DNA of 8,202 bases from Candidatus Methanophagaceae archaeon (GCA_013374505.1 QENJ01000250.1:1-8202), one strand, 5' to 3'. Numbered from the stretch's first letter, positions 1 through 6,776 are shown. The notes: generated by a model from the sequence alone, not told the origin. Numbers and translations are program-made.

Positions 1-2
1 AT

Positions 3-341
3 TATAAGAAGAGATGGGGGATAGAGACCACTTTCAGAGTGCAGGATGAGGTCAGAATCAGGACAAAATCGTCAATACCTGTGATACGGTTCGCACTCTT
101 CGTATTTGAGTGCATGCTGTACAATGTATGGCAGTTCTTCAAGGGGCGTGTTCCGTTCAGGAGATTTGTTAATATCCTGTTCAGGAGGCGCATAATCAAA
201 ACAGCGGTATTTGCGGTGATTGCGCTCCTCCGAGAGAAGGATATTTTGGACGATAAAGGTCCACCACCAGACAAGATTTATGAGGAGCTAATTGGAAGAT
301 TTGGCTATATAGCGGCTGTTAGCGTACATCAGGGCTGTTAA
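3..341 (+). CDS. DDE transposase, IS4-type, C-terminal fragment (5' end beyond window)
   Basis: This is the C-terminal end of an insertion-sequence transposase. The frame is open to the window edge and begins YKKRWGIETTFR, which is the IS4-superfamily signature Y-(2)-R-(3)-E. The Glu (codon 24-26) would be the third acidic residue of the DDE catalytic triad, which cuts and joins DNA ends. After it comes a hydrophobic helix (RFALFVFECMLYNVWQFF) typical of the C-terminus of archaeal IS4-like transposases, then a basic tail. The GTG at 39 is an internal Val, not a start. The family signature usually has Lys six residues after the Glu; here that position is Asp (VQD). Only about 112 residues are visible, so it cannot be told whether the element is intact. 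I could not identify a terminal inverted repeat because the other end is missing. The exact IS family is uncertain; the transposase call is strong. Confidence 0.85.
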   Translation, partial: YKKRWGIETTFRVQDEVRIRTKSSIPVIRFALFVFECMLYNVWQFFKGRVPFRRFVNILFRRRIIKTAVFAVIALLREKDILDDKGPPPDKIYEELIGRFGYIAAVSVHQGC

Positions 342-346
342 TGCGG

Positions 347-372
347 ACTTTTTGCTGTTTTTTGCTCTTTTC
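347..372 (+). terminator. T-rich terminator-like segment after the transposase
   Basis: Three runs of T (349-353, 357-363, 368-371) follow the transposase stop within 30 bp and are spaced by GCT/GC. Archaeal RNA polymerase can terminate on oligo-T stretches without a stem, so this is a plausible stop for the transposase transcript. It could equally be part of the IS right end. Seen: T runs. Inferred: function. Confidence 0.4.
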
Positions 373-676
373 TGCTGCATAATTCGCTGACTATCCGGGC
401 TCCGTATGGTTTATGTGCTTAAAATGTTCATTATATTTAACAAGAACGTTAAAAATAACTTCTTTTGTCTATATCACAGAAAAGTATTCGGAGATACTGT
501 GTTAGGTTCGGTATATCTTAATAAACATTCTGATTGATTTCATTATCAACCTTCGAGTGTGCTCTGTGCGCCACCCACTTGTTCAAACATATCAAACACA
601 CGCAATCGAACACTCCCCACTCACGCCCGTTCGTGTGCCTGTCGTGGTCGAGGACGTATGCTCTTTGGTTGTAGCA

Positions 677-705
677 CTGTGGAAGTTTTCCACAGCCTTT
701 ATAAG
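677..705 (+). promoter_or_regulatory. Perfect dyad abutting TATA box; candidate regulated promoter of the UPF0182 gene
   Basis: CTGTGGAA at 677-684 and TTCCACAG at 688-695 form a perfect 8-bp inverted repeat with a 3-nt spacer. Directly after it lies a TATA-like CTTTATAAG (697-705). The distance from this box to the ATG at 728 is about 25 bp, the usual archaeal TATA-to-start-site distance, so the mRNA would be leaderless or nearly so. This fits the absence of a good SD upstream of 728. The dyad sits where TFB contacts DNA, so a bound protein could block or recruit the initiation complex. Seen: dyad, box, spacing. Inferred: regulation. Confidence 0.5.
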
Positions 706-727
706 AGATGCAGCCCTTATCATCTCT

Positions 728-3436
728 ATGCCGCAGGAGATGGATCGATTCAAAGCTATTGCTATCGCCCTATTAGTAATCTTCATCCTGTCCATATCCG
801 GGATAGTCCGGCTGATCACCGATTACTGGTGGTTTGATGCTCTTGACGCGTCCCAGATCTTCATGATCAGCTTAAAGGCAAAGATACTCCTATTTATACT
901 CTCAGCATCGGTTTTTCTCGCGTTTGCCCTGATCAATCTCCAGATCTCTTCGAGGTTGAACGAGTCAAAGATTTCTTTCAAGCTGAAGTTCATGGCTGTT
1001 CTGGTCATATCCTTCTTTGTGGGGCTTGCAAGCTCTGCCAAATGGTTCGTAGTGCTACAGTACCTGAATCAGGTGCCCTTTAACCTGCAGGACCCGATCT
1101 TTTCAAAGGACGTATCCTTTTACGTCTTCTCCCTGCCATTCATGCTCGCTGTCCGAAACTTCCTGCTGGTCTGTGTAATAATCACGATCATCATGGTGCT
1201 TGTGGATTACCTGCAGTCATTCATAGTCCGCTTCTTCAAACAGCCAGAGATCATCGCACCGGACGGTACAACTTATGGTGTTGACTTCAAATCAGCAATC
1301 TCAAACATGGGGCAGAAGGCACTGGTGCATCTAACAGTCCTTGGATCGTTCTTCTTCGTCCTTCTCGCTGCAGGTCATTACCTCGCCAGATTCTCAATCA
1401 TGTACTCTGAAAAAGGGATTGTAGTAGGGGCTGGCTACTCTGATGTCGTCGCATACCTGCCGGTAATCAGGATACTGATGGTCATGGCGATATTCATCGC
1501 AGTACTGTGTTACGTCTGGATATTCGCAATCTCAAGGAAGCAGATCCCTGGAAAAAGGAATATACTGGTGTCCGTAATCGTGATTTATCTACTAATCGCC
1601 ATAATTGCTCCGGTTGCGATCCCGGGAATTGTGCAGTCTTTCAAGGTTTCACCAAACGAGGAGAAGCTGGAACAGCCATACATCGAGAATAACATCAAGT
1701 TCACAAAGATCGCTTACGGACTAACTGACGTGGAGGAGAAAGACTTCTCTGTCGAGATGATGACCCCTGAAATCCTATCGAACGCGACGGAGACGCTGGA
1801 TAATGTCAGGATTCTGGACTGGAGACCGCTCACACAGACGTACAAGCAAACACAGGAGATGAGGCTCTACTATGACCTTTCAGGGATTGACATCGACCGG
1901 TACGGGATCAACGGAAGCTACACCGAGGTGATGATTGCCCCAAGAGAGATGAATCAGGAACGGCTGCAAGCAAAGACGTGGGTGAATCTCCATCTGGTAT
2001 ACACGCACGGTTTTGGTGTCGTGATGAGCCCTGTAAACAGCGTCACAAAAGAGGGCATGCCAAACTATCTCATAAAGGATATTCCTCCTATATATACGGT
2101 CCAGGATGAAGAACTGCAAATCGAGGTGCCACAGGTCTACTACGGCGAGCTGGACAATGATTTCGTGCTGGTAAACACCAGAACATCGGAGTTTGATTAT
2201 CCCATGGGCGATGCCAATGAGTACATATACTACGATGGGAGCGGAGGGGTGAAGCTGGACTCATTCACAAAGGAACTGCTGATGGCGATGCGCTTTGCTG
2301 ACATCAAGATCATGCTATCCGGAGAGATCACCCCTGAGAGCAAGATCATGTTTGAGAGGAGCATCAAGGAGCGGATCTCAAAGATCACTCCATTCCTCAC
2401 ACTTGACGAAGACCCCTATCTCGTCATCAGCGATGGCAGACTCTTCTGGATGCTGGATGCCTACACCGTAACAGACAGATTCCCCTACTCAGAGAAACAC
2501 GGCTCTATCAATTACGTGCGAAACTCCGTAAAGATCGTGGTTGATGCGTACAACGGGGACGTGACGTACTATATCGTCGATACCACCGACCCGATAATCG
2601 CAACGTATGCAAAAATTTTCACGGGGTACTTCAAGTCCTTTGACCTGATGCCTGACGGGCTTAAGAAACACGTCAGATATCCCGAAGACCTCTTCAATGT
2701 CCAGTCCGCAATTTACAACATATATCACATGGACAACGTGAAGGTCTTCTACAACAAGGAGGATGCGTGGCAGATCCCGAGCGAGGTGTACGGGACAGGT
2801 CAGCAAGTCCCTGTTGATCCATATTACATCATAATAAAGCTTCCGGGAGAGGCGAAGGAAGAATTCGTCCTGATGAGTTCATTCACACCAATAAGGAAGG
2901 ACAACATGGTTGCATGGCTCGCTGCCCGTTCGGATGGGGATCATTACGGGGAGCTACTGCTCTACAAATTCCCCAAAGAGAAACTGGTATATGGTCCCCT
3001 GCAGATCGAGGCGAAGTTCGATCAGGATGCGGTGATCTCACAACAATTAACACTCTGGTCACAACAGGGGTCCAGGGTGACGAGAGGGAACCTGCTGGTG
3101 ATACCGATTGAGGATTCGATCCTGTACATAGAACCGCTCTACATACAGGCAGAGACCGGGCAGCTACCGGAACTCAAACGAGTGCTGGTCTCAGACGGCG
3201 AGAGGGTGGTGATGGAGGAAGACCTTGACAAGGCACTCGTTGCACTCTTCGGTAAAACCAGACCGGGTGTGGTGGAGGTGGGTGTATACGAAGGGGAGAA
3301 GTCAACTGAGGTGCTGATAACAGAAGCGCAGAGGTATTATGATGCGATTCTCGATTCCATGGGCAAGAACTGGACCGCATTCGGGGAGAACTTTGATAAG
3401 TTAGGCGAGGTTCTTGGAGAGCTGGAAGCAGATTGA
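728..3436 (+). CDS. UPF0182 family integral membrane protein with large extracytoplasmic domain
   Basis: UPF0182 (COG1615) proteins are large membrane proteins of unknown biochemical function in actinobacteria, cyanobacteria, clostridia and some archaea. The 902-residue product matches the family's usual size of roughly 900-1000. About seven membrane helices are visible near residues 10-32, 51-71, 88-106, 141-161, 199-218, 244-266 and 278-300. A soluble domain of about 600 residues follows, probably outside the membrane. Family hallmarks are present in order: DWRPLTQTY, GIDIDRYGING, YTHGFGVV, YYGELDNDF, EFDYPMGD, the NYVRNSVKIVVDAYNGDV block, then HVRYPEDLF and YNKEDAW. I chose the ATG at 728 because the first helix begins directly after it and a TATA box lies about 25 bp upstream; the ATG at 740 is an alternative. 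The frame is open to a GTG at 557, but that extension looks non-coding. The stop is TGA. The gene converges on the alkylsulfatase-like gene across the group II intron. The family call is strong; the function is unknown. Confidence 0.92.
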   Translation: MPQEMDRFKAIAIALLVIFILSISGIVRLITDYWWFDALDASQIFMISLKAKILLFILSASVFLAFALINLQISSRLNESKISFKLKFMAVLVISFFVGLASSAKWFVVLQYLNQVPFNLQDPIFSKDVSFYVFSLPFMLAVRNFLLVCVIITIIMVLVDYLQSFIVRFFKQPEIIAPDGTTYGVDFKSAISNMGQKALVHLTVLGSFFFVLLAAGHYLARFSIMYSEKGIVVGAGYSDVVAYLPVIRILMVMAIFIAVLCYVWIFAISRKQIPGKRNILVSVIVIYLLIAIIAPVAIPGIVQSFKVSPNEEKLEQPYIENNIKFTKIAYGLTDVEEKDFSVEMMTPEILSNATETLDNVRILDWRPLTQTYKQTQEMRLYYDLSGIDIDRYGINGSYTEVMIAPREMNQERLQAKTWVNLHLVYTHGFGVVMSPVNSVTKEGMPNYLIKDIPPIYTVQDEELQIEVPQVYYGELDNDFVLVNTRTSEFDYPMGDANEYIYYDGSGGVKLDSFTKELLMAMRFADIKIMLSGEITPESKIMFERSIKERISKITPFLTLDEDPYLVISDGRLFWMLDAYTVTDRFPYSEKHGSINYVRNSVKIVVDAYNGDVTYYIVDTTDPIIATYAKIFTGYFKSFDLMPDGLKKHVRYPEDLFNVQSAIYNIYHMDNVKVFYNKEDAWQIPSEVYGTGQQVPVDPYYIIIKLPGEAKEEFVLMSSFTPIRKDNMVAWLAARSDGDHYGELLLYKFPKEKLVYGPLQIEAKFDQDAVISQQLTLWSQQGSRVTRGNLLVIPIEDSILYIEPLYIQAETGQLPELKRVLVSDGERVVMEEDLDKALVALFGKTRPGVVEVGVYEGEKSTEVLITEAQRYYDAILDSMGKNWTAFGENFDKLGEVLGELEAD

Positions 3437-3549
3437 TCAACGTGTTTCTGGGATTTACGCTAACAACTCCTGCGGTTTGAATCGAATTCCCCGCGACCAC
3501 CCCAACTTCTTATCGCTGACATCGTGATAGATTCATGAAGTCACAACCA
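3437..3549. other. Short intergenic segment, 3' flank of the intron
   Basis: These 113 bp separate the UPF0182 stop from the inferred 3' end of the group II intron. I see no gene and no clear terminator hairpin. Read on the minus strand, it is the downstream exon side of the intron, and it is not coding. Confidence 0.5.
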
Positions 3550-3586
3550 GTAGAGTAGGAGGAGGTCTTACGACCTCCGTCCCCTC
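3550..3586 (-). ncRNA. Group II intron domain VI with bulged branch-point A and 3' splice site
   Basis: A perfect hairpin is formed by GGAGGTC (minus strand, 3578-3572), a GTAA loop and GACCTCC (3567-3561). It sits on a basal helix in which GAGGGG pairs with the flanks of CCTACTC, leaving one unpaired A. That A is the seventh nucleotide from the 3' end (complement of T at 3556), the standard branch-point position in introns such as Ll.LtrB. The intron ends in AC at 3550. Confidence 0.8.
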
Positions 3587-3589
3587 ATC

Positions 3590-3622
3590 GAACCGTACGT
3601 ACGGATTACCCGTATACGGCTC
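3590..3622 (-). ncRNA. Group II intron domain V hairpin (catalytic core)
   Basis: Read on the minus strand, a lower stem of nine pairs is formed by GAGCCGTAT and GTACGGTTC. It contains the AGC catalytic triad at positions 2-4. The 2-nt bulge AC sits on the 3' side, and an upper stem ACGG/CCGT follows. Domain V normally has 34 nt with a GNRA tetraloop. Here it is 33 nt, and the tip reads GTAAT between ACGG and CCGT (or a TAA loop closed by a G-T pair), so the tip is not the standard tetraloop form. The catalytic parts look intact. Confidence 0.9.
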
Positions 3623-3842
3623 TCCTTTGGCGTTGCCCCCTTGCAAGGAGTGAGATTACCACTCAGGGTTCAAGAGCGTTCGCTCTTTTCTCACCAACCT
3701 CCAACAGATTGCTTCAATGCTTAAACCATTTCGGCAACCAGCGTCGCGTCTTTCTCCTGAGTTTACTTTCGCCGAGTCCCTACTTGATTTGTGCATCTGT
3801 CTCACCTATTGTCCTGTTTCGCCAAAGCAGGATTCCTTCGCA

Positions 3843-3884
3843 TCAACCTTTTAGAAAAAGCTTGACCAAAAACGCTTCGCAGTC
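3843..3884. repeat. Intron-internal repeat, copy A
   Basis: This is one of three related ~40-bp segments inside the intron. On the plus strand it runs TCAACCTTTTAGAAAAAGC, then TTGACCAAAAACGCTTCGCAGTC. The left half can fold weakly (CTTTT with AAAAG). The right half, AAAAACGCTTCGCAGTC, is identical in copy B. Confidence 0.75.
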
Positions 3885-3944
3885 GGCGTTTTATCCTTCC
3901 GACGGTTACCAGCGTTCATTGGCACCGGCATCATCGCTACTATG

Positions 3945-3985
3945 TAAACTTTTTAAAAAACTTTAATCAAAAACGCTTCGCAGTC
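3945..3985. repeat. Intron-internal repeat, copy B
   Basis: This is the second copy in the same orientation. The AT-rich left half has diverged to TAAACTTTTTAAAAAACTTT, followed by AATCAAAAACGCTTCGCAGTC. It shares the 17-nt core AAAAACGCTTCGCAGTC with copy A, about 100 bp to the left. Confidence 0.75.
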
Positions 3986-4099
3986 CGTCCGACTTCTCGC
4001 ATCGCACCATTCCGGCTTTCCCATCCAGGAGGTTATACCTTCCTTACCTCAGTTGAGGACGATACGAGACCTCCCTCGGTCAACTAACCAACCTTTCGT

Positions 4100-4136
4100 T
4101 CAACCTTTAGAAAAGTTTGATCAAAATGCTTCGCAA
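4100..4136. repeat. Intron-internal repeat, copy C
   Basis: This is the third copy in the same orientation: TCAACCTTTAGAAAAGTTTG, then ATCAAAATGCTTCGCAA. The left half is closest to copy A; the core has changed to AAAATGCTTCGCAA. It lies about 115 bp to the right of copy B. Confidence 0.7.
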
Positions 4137-4424
4137 ATCCCGACCCTAAACAGACATGCTAACCCTCTATGGTTTTCCCGTTTTGGGCCACATAGACCGA
4201 TCCCATAGAGGCATCGAACTTCCCCAAGTGGCAGGAGGGTCGTCGTTTAGCATATCCCACCTCTGGTTCGCTTTTGATTCGGGCTAAAGACCGCCTCAGG
4301 CTCTTCAGATTCCCCCTCACAAGGGACACCCTGCCACTGTGTTGGCTTCTGCGCCGATACGGGTAAACAGCACAGGAGGGATTTTAACCCTCCTGTTGAT
4401 TAGTTTACGAGGCACGCTACCTTC

Positions 4425-4441
4425 CCCGAATGAAATTCGGG
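4425..4441 (-). terminator. Hairpin just upstream of the intron insertion site
   Basis: On the minus strand CCCGAAT, a TTC loop and ATTCGGG form a perfect 7-bp hairpin, between the sulfatase-like gene's stop (4494) and the inferred intron 5' end (4415). It could be the original transcript end of that gene, but no T-run follows it. Some group II introns (class IIC) insert just after such hairpins, here with nine nucleotides between. Function is inferred. Confidence 0.35.
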
Positions 4442-4493
4442 TGCATCCCTGTTGTTTTGGCTTTCCCCGTCTTATACCATTTTTACAGACTTT

Positions 4494-6674
4494 TCACTCC
4501 AATCCAATCGCTGGAATCCAATCTGTATATCTTTTTCCACTAGTATCCATGAACTCTGAGCAGGTAATGAATCCTGCGGGTGTTGAAAGATTATCAGTAT
4601 GGTGAATTTGTGGATAAGAGCCGGTGCGGATAGTGTAATTGTAAGTTTCTCCCTCTTCAAGAGTGAAAAAGTCATCAAATGAGATATTATGCCAATCTCC
4701 GCTATATCCCTCCCATCCCGCTGTTACATTCCAATCAGCAGAATTATTCCAAATTTTTATGTATTCGCTATGCCCTCCCGTTCCAGAACACGGATATGTG
4801 TAAAGCTTGGACACAGTAATTGTTTGATTTGATTTAATTGTTCCGTTGTGTGTACCCATAATGCTTGGGTATGGATTGGCTGGGGCGCCTGTATCAAAGA
4901 TTGCGATTGGTGAGTAAAGGTTAAAAAGAGCGAGGAAGTTGTAAAACTCTTGGGGATCAGCATCGGCTATAACAATATCTCCATCGGAAACAGCCTCTTG
5001 AGGATCGAGCTTCCCTAGGACCACATTCTTCCACACCAAGGATTCAGTGGTGACGGTAAATTCTGGATTATCCGGGATTTGTGGCTGAACTTCCAAAATA
5101 CCCCGGCGAACGTGCATGGTATAGTTAGCAGTCAGGTCGGTTAAGTGGAGCCCGACGACGATATCCTTGTCCAAGGATTGAGAGGCGTTGAGACTGACGG
5201 CCATGATTCCAAATAACGTGTCCATGGGCATGTAAACAACAAGGTTATCGTCGATCATACTAAAGGCAGGGATCGGGATGGTTATCTGCCCTGTCTCTTC
5301 GAGGTACTCGGACAAGAGGTAGTTGTGCGTTTGGGCGTTGTACGTCTCTTCAGCCAGCGAAATCATTGCCGCGTTCTTGATCGCGCGTGCTCCAGCGTGC
5401 TCCGGATTGAGCAGGAGAACATCGTCAGCAAGGATCAAGGCCCATTCCAGTTTACCTTCATCCAGAGCATCCAGAGCTTTGGCTGCCAGTTGGTCTATCC
5501 CGCCGGCCAGCTCGGCCATTTCCTGCGCCTCGTCAGTCGGAGACATCGGGAACAGATCTCTGCATTTGCCTGTAAACCAGCCCATATACTGCGAGAAAAT
5601 CTGGAAGATATCCCGATCCAGTTGACCAAAATATTCCTGCACATAGGGATCATTGGCAAGGTGAGGCGGCAGTTCAACGACTTCAATAATTTCCCCGGGC
5701 GTCAAGCCTTTGTTCATGTTTTGTACCGTCTGGTCATGAACAAACTGGACGGCATCACGATAGTTGGTGAGTGTGCGGCTAATATTCTCAGCACCGGCGA
5801 GTGGTTTGCCGCTATGTATCATGACCAAATATTCAGCGTTCAGGCTTCTCATCTTATCTAAGCTCTCTATATAGTCGAGTGGATTCCGGAACGAAGCGCC
5901 ACGCAGTGTTACGATTGCAGGGAAAGACTTGTAGAAGTTACCTATTTGCACCAAGACCTTCTTCTCCGGCAACCAGACAAAGATTATGTCAGAAGTCTCT
6001 CCCGGAGCGTGTATCAGCGTGAGATTTACCCCGGCAATAGTTGTCTCCAGTTCATCCTGGACGGTTATAGTGGGCGGCAAGTAACCCGAGGGACCGGGGA
6101 CCGAGAAAGGGAAAATACCACCATTGACGAAGTAACCAGGATCCTGCTGATACGGTAAACCCATGTATTTAATGGCCCGATAGGCCTTGGTGGGGAATAT
6201 CAAGCTGTAAACGGCACCTGGTGGGCTGAAGAGGTTCTTAGGAAGACTCTCATGACTGATAATCTCTGGTGAGTCATTGCCGGCGAAGACAGTGGATCCA
6301 TGGATATGGCAGTCGTGATAATGCGTATAGATAATAGCCTTTACGGGCTTCTTGGCGAAAATATCATCCAAATGCGCGTTATACGCCGCTTTTACTATTC
6401 TCGCGGCCGTTTCACTCTCCGCGGGATCAATGACGATAAGTCCGTCGGTTCCTTCTATCAAGACCGGATTGGCTCGAGCATAGCCTACAGCGACATAAAC
6501 CCCATCGGTCACATTATAGACGGTCGGTGGCTTCCAATCGGCTGAAAGATTAACGAGCTTCGGATTGGCTTCAACTACCTCTGGGTCGAACGCAGAGGCC
6601 ATGGAAATCCATAGAAAGACGATACATAATGCTACTGCAACATATGTACTTGCGATTAAAAATTGTTTTTTCAT
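4494..6674 (-). CDS. Exported alkylsulfatase-like MBL-fold protein with C-terminal surface domain
   Basis: Linear alkylsulfatases (SdsA1 type) use two zinc ions to cleave sulfate esters of alkyl alcohols. This 726-residue protein has their domain order: signal peptide (1-28, cut after ASA), MBL fold (about 45-290), dimerisation domain (about 296-450, with GYT/EI-like GLTPGEI and YMGWFTG), and an SCP2-like domain (about 465-585). The metal site is unusual. The canonical HxHxDH reads H118-Y-H120-D-C122-H123, so the aspartate ligand is replaced by Cys. The Glu of the family's AEN motif is Gly245 (QIGN). Glu226 and His287 appear kept. Residues 588-726 are an extra domain, IFDTGAPANPYPSIMGTHNG onward, resembling a domain of archaeal surface proteins (from memory). 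Fourteen N-x-S/T sequons, seven in that domain, suggest a glycosylated extracellular protein. The start is supported by a strong SD. Activity on sulfate esters is uncertain given the changed ligands. Confidence 0.88.
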   Translation of the reverse strand: MKKQFLIASTYVAVALCIVFLWISMASAFDPEVVEANPKLVNLSADWKPPTVYNVTDGVYVAVGYARANPVLIEGTDGLIVIDPAESETAARIVKAAYNAHLDDIFAKKPVKAIIYTHYHDCHIHGSTVFAGNDSPEIISHESLPKNLFSPPGAVYSLIFPTKAYRAIKYMGLPYQQDPGYFVNGGIFPFSVPGPSGYLPPTITVQDELETTIAGVNLTLIHAPGETSDIIFVWLPEKKVLVQIGNFYKSFPAIVTLRGASFRNPLDYIESLDKMRSLNAEYLVMIHSGKPLAGAENISRTLTNYRDAVQFVHDQTVQNMNKGLTPGEIIEVVELPPHLANDPYVQEYFGQLDRDIFQIFSQYMGWFTGKCRDLFPMSPTDEAQEMAELAGGIDQLAAKALDALDEGKLEWALILADDVLLLNPEHAGARAIKNAAMISLAEETYNAQTHNYLLSEYLEETGQITIPIPAFSMIDDNLVVYMPMDTLFGIMAVSLNASQSLDKDIVVGLHLTDLTANYTMHVRRGILEVQPQIPDNPEFTVTTESLVWKNVVLGKLDPQEAVSDGDIVIADADPQEFYNFLALFNLYSPIAIFDTGAPANPYPSIMGTHNGTIKSNQTITVSKLYTYPCSGTGGHSEYIKIWNNSADWNVTAGWEGYSGDWHNISFDDFFTLEEGETYNYTIRTGSYPQIHHTDNLSTPAGFITCSEFMDTSGKRYTDWIPAIGLE

Positions 6675-6677
6675 CTT

Positions 6678-6687
6678 ATCACATCCT
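6678..6687 (-). promoter_or_regulatory. Strong ribosome binding site of the alkylsulfatase-like gene
   Basis: The minus strand reads AGGATGTGAT, matching nine of ten bases of the archaeal ideal AGGAGGTGAT, three bases before the ATG at 6674. It fixes the start codon and implies a leadered mRNA, unlike the neighbouring genes. Confidence 0.75.
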
Positions 6688-6715
6688 ATTTTTTATTTTA
6701 TAGTCGCTATACCCC

Positions 6716-6765
6716 GTACTTAAGTACAAGGCCTGTACTTAAACCACCCCTCACACACAAGTACA
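6716..6765. promoter_or_regulatory. Array of GTAC inverted repeats; candidate operator of the alkylsulfatase-like gene
   Basis: The hexamer AAGTAC (or its complement GTACTT) occurs four times in 50 bp: 6716-6721, 6722-6727, 6735-6740 and 6759-6764. The first two form the perfect palindrome GTACTTAAGTAC (6716-6727). The second and third are arms of a 9-bp inverted repeat, TTAAGTACA and TGTACTTAA, around AGGCC (6720-6742). The array begins near the expected transcription start and extends into the leader, where a dimeric repressor would act. Seen: repeats. Inferred: operator role. Confidence 0.55.
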
Positions 6766-6776
6766 GAACTCCGCAA

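Larger units (their letters stand above)
342..727. other. Gene-free stretch between transposase and UPF0182 gene
   Basis: No convincing gene is seen in these 386 bp. The segment holds the T-rich stretch after the transposase, an AT-rich block with a TATA-like ATTATATTTA near 430-439, and the dyad plus TATA box just before the UPF0182 gene. The UPF0182 frame stays open back to a GTG at 557, but the peptide from 557 to 727 is Pro/Thr/His-rich, has no membrane segment and does not resemble the N-termini of this family. The right end of the insertion sequence presumably lies somewhere in the first part. Confidence 0.6.
3550..4415 (-). mobile_element. ORF-less group II intron (about 866 nt)
   Basis: Group II introns are self-splicing ribozymes that also act as retroelements. 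Read on the minus strand, the 3' part has a textbook domain V (3590-3622), then a domain VI hairpin and the end CCTACTCTAC, as in bacterial and archaeal introns. Further upstream are stretches resembling domain I of chloroplast-like introns, such as GGGGAATCTGAAGAG and GGTCTATGTGGCCC. The best 5' end I can find is GTGCC at 4415-4411, close to the consensus GTGYG; this boundary is provisional, as I could not locate a convincing EBS1 for the flanking sequence. No reverse transcriptase frame is present, so any mobility would need a protein made elsewhere. ORF-less group II introns are known from Methanosarcina. The intron is read in the same direction as the sulfatase-like gene and begins 78 bp beyond its stop, so it may be carried in that transcript's 3' end. 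Three copies of a ~40-bp repeat lie inside it. Confidence 0.82.

Noticed and set aside
557..727. N-terminal extension of the UPF0182 frame from a GTG at 557
   Set aside because: The 57 extra residues are not family-like, contain the dyad and TATA box, and precede a natural membrane-helix start at 728.
3174..3500. Minus-strand open frame of 108 codons
   Set aside because: It is antisense to the UPF0182 C-terminus, with low-complexity Pro/Ser content.
3709..3966. Plus-strand open frame of 85 codons within the intron
   Set aside because: It is antisense to a structured intron RNA, is Ser/Pro/Leu-rich with no family resemblance, and spans repeat copies.
4003..4007. GTGCG (minus strand) as the intron 5' end
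   Set aside because: It matches the consensus better than GTGCC at 4415, but would leave only 458 nt and exclude the domain I-like stretches seen further upstream.
3843..4136. CRISPR array
   Set aside because: There are only three diverged copies with uneven gaps of about 60 and 115 bp, within a group II intron; no cas gene is nearby.
5325..5861. Plus-strand open frame of 178 codons
   Set aside because: It lies wholly antisense to the well-supported alkylsulfatase-like gene and encodes nothing recognisable.
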